64,000 nucleotides of DNA from Rhodocyclaceae bacterium (GTDB taxonomy: Bacteria > Pseudomonadota > Gammaproteobacteria > Burkholderiales > Rhodocyclaceae). Shown in pieces: positions 8,003 to 16,521 of the stretch (within the stretch, counting starts at the first letter, position 1; each line of letters starts with the position of its first letter). The position numbers and the translations under genes are program-made. The stretch spans positions 434,001-498,000 of the forward strand of contig JADJEF010000003.1 of the NCBI GenBank assembly GCA_016702335.1, in the 5' to 3' direction. The notes under the pieces are model-generated. The model was not told where the DNA came from. It worked only from the letters and a program-made list of their open reading frames with translations, and searched no databases.

Positions 8003-8739
8003 AGACGGCACGGACAATTTTCGAGGACGGCGAACACAAGTGGATCGCTATCGTACGTGACCCGGAGCGCCCCAACTACCTGATCGATACCAACGAGTAT
8101 CTGGTGGTTCACGGCGACGAAGCCCTTCTTCTGGATCCGGGCGGCAACGAGGTATTCCCGGCGGTGTTTTCTGCGCTGAGCACCGTCTATGATCCGCGCC
8201 GGCTTGATCGCATTTTTGCTTCGCATCAGGACCCGGACATTATTTCCTCACTCTCCCTCTGGATCGAGTTCAATCCCAAGATCAAGTGCTACATCAGTTG
8301 GCTGTGGGCGAGTTTTGTGCCCCATTTTGGTGGCACTGACGAGACCTTTATCCCGATTCCTGATAACGGCATGGACGTCATGCTGGGAGGACACCGGTTA
8401 CAGACGGTGCCGGCGCACTATCTGCATTCGGCAGGCAACCATCAGTTGTATGACCCCAAGGCGAAAATTCTTTTCTCGGGGGATGTCGGGGCCGCCTTGC
8501 TCCCGCCCGGTGAAGATACCCTGTTCGTCGAGAATTTCGATCAGCACATTCGTCACGCCGAGGGGTTCCATCGGCGCTGGATGGGGTCAAACAAGGCCAA
8601 GAATGACTGGTGTTCGCGCGTGGCTTCAATGGACATCGACATGCTGTGTCCGCAACACGGGGCAATTTATCAGGGCGAGAATGTGCGCCGTTTTATCGAC
8701 TGGTTCTCGCGTCTTGATGTCGGTGTGCTGAAGTCCTGA
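7999..8739 (+). CDS. MBL-fold oxygen-binding di-iron protein (ODP-like)
   Basis: 246 aa metallo-beta-lactamase-fold protein related to the di-iron domain of flavodiiron proteins but without a flavodoxin domain. Likely iron ligands are in FASHQDPDI (HxDxD type), PAHYLHSAGNHQLY, LFSGDVGAA and CPQHGAIY. LLDPGGNEVF replaces the usual N-terminal strand motif. Stand-alone ODPs bind oxygen reversibly and, in the literature, work with chemotaxis kinases or receptors. The preceding coupled gene is MCP-like, and fnr lies convergently next door, so an oxygen- or redox-sensing role is a reasonable inference. Confidence 0.75.
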   Translation: MKTARTIFEDGEHKWIAIVRDPERPNYLIDTNEYLVVHGDEALLLDPGGNEVFPAVFSALSTVYDPRRLDRIFASHQDPDIISSLSLWIEFNPKIKCYISWLWASFVPHFGGTDETFIPIPDNGMDVMLGGHRLQTVPAHYLHSAGNHQLYDPKAKILFSGDVGAALLPPGEDTLFVENFDQHIRHAEGFHRRWMGSNKAKNDWCSRVASMDIDMLCPQHGAIYQGENVRRFIDWFSRLDVGVLKS

Positions 8740-8781
8740 GCGGCGGCATCGTGGCGGCGACCGGGCGTCGCCAGTACGCTC

Positions 8782-9528
8782 TCAGCGCGACATCAGGGCC
8801 TTGAGTCGTGGAATGTCGAGCAGTCGGATGTGCTTCTGCTGCACCGAGATCAAGCCCTCGTCCTGGAAGCGTGAAAAGCAACGGCTTACTGTCTCCAGTT
8901 TCATGCCCAGGTAGGAACCTATTTCATCGCGCGTCATGCGCAGATGAAATTCCGCCGGCGAGAATCCGCGCGAATTGAAACGTTGCGACAGGTTGAGCAG
9001 AAATGCTGCCAGGCGTTCTTCGGCACGCATTTTCCCGAGCAACATCATGACCCCCTGGTCACGTACGATTTCTCGGCTCATTAATCGGTGGAAGTGGCTT
9101 TGCAGCGAGCGAATTTCACTGGCGAAGTGCTCAAGGTTCGCGAAGGGTATCGGGCAGACTTCGCTGTCCTCAAGCGCCACCGCGTTGCAGCTATGTTTGT
9201 CGGCACTGATGCCGTCGAGCCCAAGCAGATCACCCGTCATTTGGAAGCCGGTGACCTGATCGCGACCATCTTCGGTCAGTAGATCGGTTTTGAAGAAGCC
9301 GGTCTTGATCGCATAGATCGCTTCAAAGTGATCTTCCGTACGGTAGAGATGCTCGCCGCGCCTGAGTTTGCGCCGATCACCCACCAGATTGTCCAGGCGC
9401 TCAATCTCGCTTTGGTTCAGGCCAACAGGCAGGCAAAGTTCTTTGAGGCCGCACTGGGAGCAGGCCGCCTTGAGCGTTGGCGTGTGAGTAGCCGTACATT
9501 CTGTATGGGCTTTAAGTGAGGAGGGCAT
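8782..9528 (-). CDS. fnr: Fnr/Anr-type oxygen-responsive Crp-family regulator
   Basis: Global regulator of the shift to anaerobic growth; its 4Fe-4S cluster is destroyed by oxygen. 248 aa from the ATG at 9528 (MPSSLKAHTEC). The N-terminal cluster ligands are in CSQCGLKELC (CX2CX5C spacing); the fourth Cys is in KHSCNAVALE, about residue 110. The cAMP-binding-like barrel occupies the middle, and the C-terminal helix-turn-helix includes ETVSRCFSRFQDEGLI, with the ExxSR recognition motif. Divergent from hemN, with an FNR box between them, so it likely regulates itself and hemN. Confidence 0.94.
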   Translation of the reverse strand: MPSSLKAHTECTATHTPTLKAACSQCGLKELCLPVGLNQSEIERLDNLVGDRRKLRRGEHLYRTEDHFEAIYAIKTGFFKTDLLTEDGRDQVTGFQMTGDLLGLDGISADKHSCNAVALEDSEVCPIPFANLEHFASEIRSLQSHFHRLMSREIVRDQGVMMLLGKMRAEERLAAFLLNLSQRFNSRGFSPAEFHLRMTRDEIGSYLGMKLETVSRCFSRFQDEGLISVQQKHIRLLDIPRLKALMSR

Positions 9529-9566
9529 GCAAATTACCAAGGACGATGCAGACAACGAGAGACCCT

Positions 9567-9580
9567 TTGATGTGCGTCAA
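9567..9580. promoter_or_regulatory. FNR box between fnr and hemN
   Basis: TTGATGTGCGTCAA matches the FNR consensus TTGATNNNNATCAA at 9 of 10 fixed positions. It lies 39 bp from the fnr start and 37 bp from the hemN start. Confidence 0.75.
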
Positions 9581-9617
9581 AGTCGTGTTTGGTGACTTGC
9601 CTCATTCTTCCGCCACC

Positions 9618-11021
9618 ATGCGCTTTCCCACCGCCAGTTCGCAAGAGCTGATCTTCGACCCGCAGTTGATCCGTCGTTTCGACATCAACGGGCCTCGGTA
9701 CACCTCGTACCCGACGGCTGACCGTTTCGTTGAGGCGTTTGGTGCCGGGGACTACGTTTCGTGGTTGCAAAAGCGCACGGTCGGAGGCATCAGTCGACCG
9801 CTTTCATTATATGTGCACGTACCGTTTTGCAACACGATTTGCTACTACTGCGCCTGTAACAAAATCATTACCAAGGATCACGGTCGTTCTGCTAAATATA
9901 TCAAGTACTTGGGTAAAGAGTTGGCCATGCAGGCGGCGCAACTCGACGGTAGTCACGATGTCATCCAGCTGCATTTTGGCGGCGGCACGCCAACCTTCCT
10001 GTCGCACGACGAGATGCGGCAGTTGATGGATCTCATCCGCAAGCATTTCCGGCTGCTACCGGATGGTGAGTATTCGATCGAAGTTGACCCGCGCAAGGTG
10101 GATCGCGAGACCGTCAAGTTACTGGCCGAGCTTGGCTTCAATCGCATGAGTGTCGGCGTGCAGGATTTCGACCCGCGCGTACAGCAGGCGGTCAATCGCA
10201 TTCAGTCGCTCGAAGAAACCAAACTGGTGATTGATTCCGCCCGTGAGTTCGGTTTCAAGGGCGTGTCGGTCGATCTGATTTACGGCTTGCCCAAGCAAAA
10301 TGTGATCAGTTTCAACCATTCGATCGATGAGGTGCTCAAGCTAAATCCGGATCGTCTGTCGATCTACAGCTACGCCCACCTGCCCAATCTGGCCAAGCCG
10401 CAGCGTCGTATTCAAGAGGCTGATTTGCCCTCGGCCGATGCCAAACTGCAGATTTTGCAGTTGGCCATACGCCGTCTGACCGAAGCCGGCTACGTCTTCA
10501 TCGGCATGGATCATTTCGCCAAGCCCGACGATGAGTTGGCGGTCGCCCAGCGGCAGGGCCGGCTCCACCGCAACTTTCAGGGCTACTCGACGCACGCCGA
10601 GGCTGATCTCATGGCGTTTGGCGTCTCGGCCATTGGCAAGGTTGGCCCCAGCTATTGCCAGAACGTGAAGACGCTGGACGAGTATTACGACGCGCTCGAC
10701 CAAGACCAACTGCCTGTTCTGCGTGGCATTGAGCTGACTGCCGATGACTTGCTGCGCCGCTGCATCATTCAGGCGCTGATGTGCCATTTCTCGCTCTCGA
10801 TCGAGTCGGTCGAGATTGCGCATCTGATCGACTTCCGCAGCTATTTCGCGGACGAAATTGCCGAACTCCAGACGATGCAGGAAGGCGGTCTGCTCACTAT
10901 CGATGAGGGTTGGATCACCGTCCTGCCGCGCGGACGCATGCTGGTACGCGCCATCGCCATGGTGTTTGACCGTTACCTGCGTCAGGACCGGCAGCGTACC
11001 CGCTACTCGAAGGTTATCTGA
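9618..11021 (+). CDS. hemN: Oxygen-independent coproporphyrinogen-III dehydrogenase
   Basis: Radical-SAM enzyme that replaces HemF when oxygen is absent; cytosolic, 467 aa. The 4Fe-4S/SAM motif is CNTICYYC (CX3CX2C), followed by CACNKII, typical of true HemN rather than HemW. LHFGGGTPTFLS, YSIEVDPRK, MSVGVQDFDPRVQ and VDLIYGLP are family blocks; GMDHFAKPDDELA lies further on. The ATG at 9618 (MRFPTASSQELIFD) is chosen because it starts just before the conserved FDPQLIRRFDINGPRYTSYPT region (shown here in part) and leaves the FNR box in the upstream region. Expected to be induced by Fnr. Confidence 0.96.
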   Translation: MRFPTASSQELIFDPQLIRRFDINGPRYTSYPTADRFVEAFGAGDYVSWLQKRTVGGISRPLSLYVHVPFCNTICYYCACNKIITKDHGRSAKYIKYLGKELAMQAAQLDGSHDVIQLHFGGGTPTFLSHDEMRQLMDLIRKHFRLLPDGEYSIEVDPRKVDRETVKLLAELGFNRMSVGVQDFDPRVQQAVNRIQSLEETKLVIDSAREFGFKGVSVDLIYGLPKQNVISFNHSIDEVLKLNPDRLSIYSYAHLPNLAKPQRRIQEADLPSADAKLQILQLAIRRLTEAGYVFIGMDHFAKPDDELAVAQRQGRLHRNFQGYSTHAEADLMAFGVSAIGKVGPSYCQNVKTLDEYYDALDQDQLPVLRGIELTADDLLRRCIIQALMCHFSLSIESVEIAHLIDFRSYFADEIAELQTMQEGGLLTIDEGWITVLPRGRMLVRAIAMVFDRYLRQDRQRTRYSKVI

Positions 11022-11028
11022 GCAGCAA

Positions 11029-11056
11029 CCGCCGTCTCACCAGCGCCGACTTGCGG
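11029..11056 (-). repeat. Dispersed 28-bp repeat, downstream of hemN
   Basis: Reverse-orientation copy (GCCGTCTCACCAGCGCCGAC) starting 8 bp after the hemN stop; intergenic. Confidence 0.8.
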
Positions 11057-11191
11057 AACGCGGCGCGTGCTTATTGGCACTTTGGGATGGTGCTGCCAGA
11101 ATGCCCGATTGTGCGGTTTGGATTTTCCCGGCTCCTTCCGTCATAATCACCAGCAAAAGGCCAATTGGATTTTTGTCCATCGGGGGAGGCT

Positions 11192-12784
11192 ATGGCATTA
11201 GCTAGCACCAGCACCAGACGTTTGATGACGCGGTATTCGCTGCGGCTTTGGCGCGCACTTGTGATCGCCAGCGGGTTGACGGCCGTGACAGGGTGGGCTG
11301 TCGAGCCGGTGGCCGTTGCAGGCAAGGTATACGTACAGCAAGGTGATCGCGGGACAATCGTCATCAAGACACCGACGACCCTGAATGCCATGGCGCATAT
11401 GCTTTATCCCGATGATCGTGCGGCACGGGATGCCTATCGCCTTGCGTTCGCCCGTGCGAATCCGTCGGTGTTTGCGGGTGGGGAACCCATTGGCCAAATC
11501 CCGCTCCCAGCGGGCACCGAACTCAAGGTTCCGGCCAGCGGGACCAGTGCGGCGGCTCCCGTCAAGTCTGCGACCACCTCCGCCTTGCCAGCAGCGCCTG
11601 AGCAAAAGCCAGCCGCACCAACGTTGGCAGAGGCGTTTGAGCGCGTGACCGAAGTGACTGCGGCTCACGACCAGTTACGCACCGAAATGACTGGCCGGGT
11701 CGCCGAGCTATCTGGAGACATCGAGCGTCTCAAGGCTACGACGGCGGCGCGGGAGGTGCTGCTTGCGCAACAGGCCGAGCAAGCGGCTCGTCACGCACAA
11801 GCGCTCGAGTCCAGGCCCGACCGTCTTACCCTGGCAGCGTTCGCGCTATTTGCCGCAATGTTGGGCGCGGGCTTGGTGCTGCTTCACCACGCGCTGGCAC
11901 GGCGGCGTGTTATGGCGTCGGCTCGTCCTGAGCCTGCAGGCGACACACGCACGATGGCCAAGGATATACCTGGCACGTCAGGCGAACCCGTGCAAGTGGC
12001 ATTGCCGGCCGCGGCCCCGGTGACACCTGAAGAATGTGTACCAACTGCTGATCTGCAATCTTCGCCCGGTGCCGTGTCGGCAGAGACTCCATCCGCCAGC
12101 GCTGATACCGAGGCTGAATCCACTGCGGCAATGCCTGAAGCCGGAGCGAGCGGGGAGCCGGCCCCTGTACCGCAAGAGAGCATGCATTCTCGAATCGACA
12201 TCGTGCCGCCGGCGGCGACCCAGGCCATGGCGGAATCCGTTGTGCCTCAAGAACAGATAACTGTGACTCAGCCTACGGCGGCTTCAGAAGCCCCTGAGTC
12301 CGTTGAGAGCGCTCAACCTGCAAAGCCTCAGGCGGAGGTCGGATCTCCCGAAGTACCTGCGCGGGCGCCGGAAGCCGGCAGTGAAGCTGTTGGCGGCACC
12401 AGGAGTGAGGTAGGTGACGATCCAGGGCAGTATCTGAAGTATCTCGCCGCCGAGCGTGACGCTGGAAGAATGGATGGTACGGACTACCAACGTGCGCTGA
12501 GCGACTTTCTCAACCGTTTCAGATCCGCGCGTATGCGCTCGCTCGGCGATGCAATACAGCCGAAGACTGCGCAGCCGATGACCGCGCAGCCGATGACCGC
12601 GCAGCCGCCGAGTGCCCAGAGTCTGTTGGCACCAGCAACGGGTGTGGCCAGGGTGACGCCGACGCCCGCCAACAAGGACGCCGCTATCGTATCTGCCCTT
12701 GAGTTGGCAATGGCCTACGAAGAGTCAGGTAATGAAGCAGGTGCCCGTGAACTGCTCGAAAAGGTGTTGGCCGAGAAGCGCTAG
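11192..12784 (+). CDS. FimV/HubP-like membrane protein
   Basis: 530 aa. The N-terminus has a hydrophobic export segment (WRALVIASGLTAVTGW) and a periplasmic domain in which GDRGTIVIKTPTTLNAMAHMLYP and KVPASGT resemble the LysM-proximal region of FimV. A coiled coil follows (AAHDQLRTEMTGRVAELSG). There is one transmembrane helix (LAAFALFAAMLGAGLVLLHH), then a long acidic, Ala/Pro-rich cytoplasmic region. The last 40 residues (ALELAMAYEESGNEAGAREL) match the FimV C-terminal TPR-like domain. The start has GGGGGAGG upstream. FimV/HubP proteins organise the cell pole and type IV pili; the role here is inferred from architecture only. Confidence 0.72.
   Translation: MALASTSTRRLMTRYSLRLWRALVIASGLTAVTGWAVEPVAVAGKVYVQQGDRGTIVIKTPTTLNAMAHMLYPDDRAARDAYRLAFARANPSVFAGGEPIGQIPLPAGTELKVPASGTSAAAPVKSATTSALPAAPEQKPAAPTLAEAFERVTEVTAAHDQLRTEMTGRVAELSGDIERLKATTAAREVLLAQQAEQAARHAQALESRPDRLTLAAFALFAAMLGAGLVLLHHALARRRVMASARPEPAGDTRTMAKDIPGTSGEPVQVALPAAAPVTPEECVPTADLQSSPGAVSAETPSASADTEAESTAAMPEAGASGEPAPVPQESMHSRIDIVPPAATQAMAESVVPQEQITVTQPTAASEAPESVESAQPAKPQAEVGSPEVPARAPEAGSEAVGGTRSEVGDDPGQYLKYLAAERDAGRMDGTDYQRALSDFLNRFRSARMRSLGDAIQPKTAQPMTAQPMTAQPPSAQSLLAPATGVARVTPTPANKDAAIVSALELAMAYEESGNEAGARELLEKVLAEKR
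12563..12607 (+). repeat. Three tandem 15-bp units in the FimV-like gene
   Basis: Units encode KTAQP, MTAQP, MTAQP; the last two are identical (ATGACCGCGCAGCCG). In frame, in the low-complexity linker. Confidence 0.8.
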
Positions 12785-12951
12785 GGCGCATACCCCCATG
12801 CCCGGGATCAGTCTGAACATCTTTTGCGACTGAATCCATCGAATAGCGCCGAAAGCAGAGTTAGCCGCTTTGGAAACTAGCTGCGCGAAAGTCGCTGCAG
12901 AGCGGCGATTCGTGCGCTGCAGCGCCGAAGGACTCGCAAGTACGCGAAAAT

Positions 12952-13674
12952 ATGGTCATGCCTGATTCCGGTTTCTTCGCGGTATTCCTCGTTGGCTTGC
13001 TCGGTGGTGTGCATTGCGCCGGCATGTGCGGGGGCATTGTGTCGGCACTTAGCTTCCACATGCCTTCGGGCGGAGTCAAACGTAGCCCCGTCTGGCGGAT
13101 TCATCTGTCGTACAACCTGGGCCGAATCACGAGTTACTCCCTGGCAGGCGCGCTAATGGGCGCGATCGGCAGCGCCGGGCTGCTGCTCAACGGCGCGCTC
13201 CCGGTACAAATGACGCTGTATGTCGTAGCCAATCTTATGATGATTGCGCTGGGGCTTTATCTCATTGGCGTGCAGAAAAGTCTGGCCATTGTCGAACGTC
13301 TGGGGCAGGGAATCTGGTGCCGGATTCAACCGGCCACCCGGCGCTTCTTGCCCGTGCGTGGTCCCGCACAGGCCTTTCCCCTGGGCTTGCTCTGGGGTTG
13401 GCTGCCCTGCGGCATGGTCTACAGCGTGTTGGCGCTGGCTTTGCTTTCCGGTAGTGCCGGGCGAGGTGCTGCTACTTTGTTGGCGTTTGGCCTGGGTACC
13501 TTGCCCAATCTCTTGCTGGCGGGCTTGCTGCTGGTACGCTTTCGTTCTGTGGTGCAGCATCCGCAGGTGCGCTGGGCAGCGGGTGTGTTTGTCGGTGGCT
13601 TTGGCGTGTGGGGCTTACTCAATGCGTCGACGCTCGGCGGGCGTCTCTGGGAAGGTGTGGTGTGTCATGTCTGA
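12952..13674 (+). CDS. SafE/TauE-family membrane protein (DsbD-like, COG2836 type)
   Basis: 240 aa, about six hydrophobic segments. GLLGGVHCAGMCGGIVSAL near the N-terminus holds the paired Cys typical of this heavy-metal/cytochrome-biogenesis subgroup; FPLGLLWGWLPCGMVYSVL is the second inverted half with its Pro-Cys. Its end overlaps the start of the copper ATPase by 8 bp. In many proteobacteria this pair belongs to the cbb3 oxidase assembly region (with ccoG/ccoH/ccoS and fnr/hemN nearby), so copper delivery to cbb3 oxidase is plausible, but no cco structural gene is in the window. Confidence 0.8.
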   Translation: MVMPDSGFFAVFLVGLLGGVHCAGMCGGIVSALSFHMPSGGVKRSPVWRIHLSYNLGRITSYSLAGALMGAIGSAGLLLNGALPVQMTLYVVANLMMIALGLYLIGVQKSLAIVERLGQGIWCRIQPATRRFLPVRGPAQAFPLGLLWGWLPCGMVYSVLALALLSGSAGRGAATLLAFGLGTLPNLLLAGLLLVRFRSVVQHPQVRWAAGVFVGGFGVWGLLNASTLGGRLWEGVVCHV

Positions 13675-15904
13675 AGTGCCGGAAGAAACGGTTGAACTGG
13701 CCATCCGGGGCTTGCGCTGTGCCAACTGCGCGAGCCGCGTCGAGCGCGACCTCAATGCAATTGACGGAGTGCAGGCGGTGGTTAACTTCGCGGCCGAGCG
13801 CGCCTACGTGCGTTACGACGCGGCGCGCGTGACGGTGCCGGGGCTGATCGCCTCGGTGACGACCAGCGGCTACTCGGCGACGATGTCTTCAGAAGACACG
13901 CGGGCCGACGAAAAGGCAGCGCGTGAGACGGCCCTGCGCGCCGATCTGCGCATGTTCTGGTGGGCACTGGCCCTGACCCTTCCGCTGGTCGCACAAATGC
14001 CCTTCATGCTGGGTGCACAGGCTCATGCCGACGTAATCCCGCGCTGGCTGCAACTGGCGTTGGCGACTCCGGTGCAGTTTGTCGTTGGTGCGCGCTTTTA
14101 TGTGGGCGGCTGGAAAGCCTTGCGGGGTGGCACTGGCAATATGGATGTACTGGTGGCACTGGGTACGACCATGGCCTGGCTCTATAGCACGGTGGTCACC
14201 CTCGCCGGTTGGCAGCATCAGCATGTGTATTTCGAATCTGCGGCGGCGGTGATCACGCTGGTCATGCTCGGCAAGCTGCTGGAGGCACGCGCCAAAACGC
14301 ATACGGCTGAAGCTATCGAGCAGTTAGTCGCCATGCAACCCCAGACCGCGCGCGTTGAACGCGAACGCCAGGGCGTCACCGTCATTGATGATGTGCCGGT
14401 AGGCAAGCTGATTCCCGGTGACATTATTGTTGTGCGTGCCGGCGAGGTCGTACCGGTGGATGGCGAGGTACTTACGGGTGCGTCGGCGATCAACGAGGCG
14501 ATGCTGACCGGTGAAAGCCTGCCGGTGGCGAAATCGGCCGGTAGCAAGGTCTTTGCTGCCACGATCAATGGCGACGGCATGCTGCGCTGTCGCGCCGAGG
14601 GCGTCGGCAGCCATACCCTGCTGGTGCAGATCATCCGCATGGTGGAGGCGGCCCAGGGCTCGCGGGCACCGGTGCAGCGCATGGCCGATCAACTCTCGGC
14701 GATTTTCGTGCCGGTGGTGCTGGGCATTGCGCTGTTGACGTTTGGGGTTTGGTGGTGGCTGGGTGATTTTCCGCAGGCGCTGATCAATGCCGTGGCCGTG
14801 CTGGTGATTGCCTGCCCGTGTGCGCTGGGGCTGGCGACGCCGACAGCGATCATGGTCGGTAGCGGGCAGGGTGCCCGCGCCGGTATCCTGATCAGAAATG
14901 CCGAAGCGCTGGAGCGTGCCGAGAGACTTGATGTGCTGGCCGTGGACAAGACCGGTACGTTGACCCTGGGCGATGCCCATGTGACGCATTGGGATTTTCC
15001 GCAAGTCGGCGCTGGTGATACGGCGATTTGGCGTTACGTGGCGGCCGTGGAGCAGGGTTCCACGCACCCCTTGGCGCGCGCGCTGCTCCAGCATGCGCGC
15101 GCGCTGGGCATTGCGACGGTGATCGCCGAAAACGTGCTTAACGAGTCGGGCAGAGGTGTCAGCGGCACGGTCGACGGTCACAGCGTGCGTGTCGGGCGGC
15201 TGGATTGGGTGTGGGCATCGGTGACCGCACCGTGGCAGGAACGTGCCGAGCATCTGGGCAACGTCGGGTGCAGCGTTGTCGCGGTGGCGGCGGGCGACCA
15301 GATGCTCGGTCTCATCGGCATTTCGGACCCGCTGCGGCCCGGTTCGCCGGCGGCGATCGCGCGTTTGCAGCAAATGGGGCTGCGTGTGCTCGTGCTCAGC
15401 GGCGACAATCCGGCCACCGTGCGTGCCATGGCGCATCAGGCCGGCATTACCGACGCCAGCGATATCCGGGGGCAGCTCCTGCCCGCTGACAAGGTGGCCG
15501 TGGTCGAAGCCGAGCGCGCTGCCGGTCGCTGCATTGGCATGGTGGGCGACGGCATCAATGATGCGCCGGCGCTGGCGGCCGCCAGCGTCAGCTTTGCCAT
15601 GGGCGCGGGTACCGACGTGGCCATGAAAACCGCCGACATCACATTGATGCGCAACGATCTGGGGAGTGTGGCCGACGCGATCTCGCTTTCCCGCGCCACG
15701 CTGAGCAAAATCCGGCAGAACCTTTTCTTTGCCTTTATCTACAACATCATCGGCATTCCTGCGGCAGCCATGGGCTGGCTTGATCCGATGCTTGCCGGTG
15801 CGGCCATGGCCGCCAGTTCCGTTTCGGTAGTGAGCAATTCGCTGCTGCTCAAACGCTGGCGTGTGGGGTCGAGTCGGGTGCCGAATCGGACAAGCTTGAA
15901 GTAA
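13667..15904 (+). CDS. Copper-translocating P1B-type ATPase
   Basis: 745 aa inner-membrane ATPase exporting Cu(I). One N-terminal heavy-metal domain with CANC at residues 18-21, transmembrane CPC in VIACPCALGLATP (about residue 383), phosphorylation site DKTGTLT (about 426), nucleotide-site STHPLARAL, and hinge GDGINDAPALAAASVSFAMG. Start ATG 13667 inside the end of the preceding gene. A copy of the dispersed repeat lies in frame at residues 444-454 (PQVGAGDTAI), in the loop between the P-site strand and the N-domain, where insertions should be tolerated. Could be CopA (tolerance) or CcoI/CtpA (oxidase assembly); the SafE partner slightly favours the latter. Confidence 0.9.
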   Translation: MSEVPEETVELAIRGLRCANCASRVERDLNAIDGVQAVVNFAAERAYVRYDAARVTVPGLIASVTTSGYSATMSSEDTRADEKAARETALRADLRMFWWALALTLPLVAQMPFMLGAQAHADVIPRWLQLALATPVQFVVGARFYVGGWKALRGGTGNMDVLVALGTTMAWLYSTVVTLAGWQHQHVYFESAAAVITLVMLGKLLEARAKTHTAEAIEQLVAMQPQTARVERERQGVTVIDDVPVGKLIPGDIIVVRAGEVVPVDGEVLTGASAINEAMLTGESLPVAKSAGSKVFAATINGDGMLRCRAEGVGSHTLLVQIIRMVEAAQGSRAPVQRMADQLSAIFVPVVLGIALLTFGVWWWLGDFPQALINAVAVLVIACPCALGLATPTAIMVGSGQGARAGILIRNAEALERAERLDVLAVDKTGTLTLGDAHVTHWDFPQVGAGDTAIWRYVAAVEQGSTHPLARALLQHARALGIATVIAENVLNESGRGVSGTVDGHSVRVGRLDWVWASVTAPWQERAEHLGNVGCSVVAVAAGDQMLGLIGISDPLRPGSPAAIARLQQMGLRVLVLSGDNPATVRAMAHQAGITDASDIRGQLLPADKVAVVEAERAAGRCIGMVGDGINDAPALAAASVSFAMGAGTDVAMKTADITLMRNDLGSVADAISLSRATLSKIRQNLFFAFIYNIIGIPAAAMGWLDPMLAGAAMAASSVSVVSNSLLLKRWRVGSSRVPNRTSLK
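14999..15027 (+). repeat. Dispersed 28-bp repeat inside the copper ATPase gene
   Basis: CAAGTCGGCGCTGGTGATAC plus flanks; in frame, encodes PQVGAGDTAI. Two changes from consensus in the GGCGGGAC part. Confidence 0.85.
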
Positions 15905-15915
15905 GCCGCTCTGGC

Positions 15916-15921
15916 TATAAT
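15916..15921 (+). promoter_or_regulatory. -10 box of ppa
   Basis: Perfect TATAAT 27 bp before the ppa ATG; no good -35 at 17 bp. An AAGGAG ribosome site follows at about 15936-15941. Confidence 0.45.
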
Positions 15922-15948
15922 CGGTCACTTTCCACAAGGAGTGCCGCC

Positions 15949-16497
15949 ATGGGTCTGGATCGCGTACCGTCGGGCAAGGACTTGCCCAATGATTTCAACG
16001 TCATCATCGAAATTTCGATGCATTCCGAGCCGATCAAATACGAGGTCGATAAAGACTCCGGCGCAATTTTTGTGGACCGTTTCATGTCTACGGCCATGCA
16101 CTATCCGTGCAACTACGGCTACATTCCTCATACCATCTCTGGCGATGGCGATCCTGTGGATGTTCTGGTAGTGAGTCAGTTTGCATTGCCTCCAGGCGTG
16201 GTGGTTCGCTGCCGCCCGATCGGTATGCTCAAGATGACGGATGAAGCAGGCGAGGATGCCAAACTGTTGGCGGTTCCCGTAGATAAGCTAACACCAATGT
16301 ACTCCAGTGTCGAGAGCGCACGCGATCTGCCGCAAATCATGCTGGACCAGATCGCGCATTTCTTTGCTCACTACAAGGATCTTGAGCCAGGCAAGTTTGT
16401 CAAAGTTAACGGCTGGGTCGGTATCGAAGAGGCCAAGACCGAAATCATGGATGGCGTGAAGAACTACAAAGATGCCGAGAACAAACCGGCCTTCTGA
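15949..16497 (+). CDS. ppa: Inorganic pyrophosphatase, family I
   Basis: Soluble Mg-dependent enzyme hydrolysing pyrophosphate from biosynthetic reactions; 182 aa, normal for the bacterial hexameric form. FNVIIEISMHSEPIKYEVDK is the N-terminal block, FVDRFMSTAMHYPCNYGYIP carries active-site Arg/Tyr, and GDGDPVDVLV is the metal-binding signature with three Asp. HFFAHYKDLEPGKFVKV is the C-terminal block. Own -10 box and a strong AAGGAG ribosome site. nadE follows after 24 bp; NAD synthesis releases pyrophosphate, which fits the pairing. Confidence 0.97.
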   Translation: MGLDRVPSGKDLPNDFNVIIEISMHSEPIKYEVDKDSGAIFVDRFMSTAMHYPCNYGYIPHTISGDGDPVDVLVVSQFALPPGVVVRCRPIGMLKMTDEAGEDAKLLAVPVDKLTPMYSSVESARDLPQIMLDQIAHFFAHYKDLEPGKFVKVNGWVGIEEAKTEIMDGVKNYKDAENKPAF

Positions 16498-16521
16498 GTA
16501 AGGGCGGCTGCGAAGTCTCCG

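Noticed and set aside
12784..12951. Possible regulatory RNA between the FimV-like gene and the SafE gene
   Set aside because: Only a CTGCAG...CTGCAG pair and no stable structure with a terminator; insufficient support.
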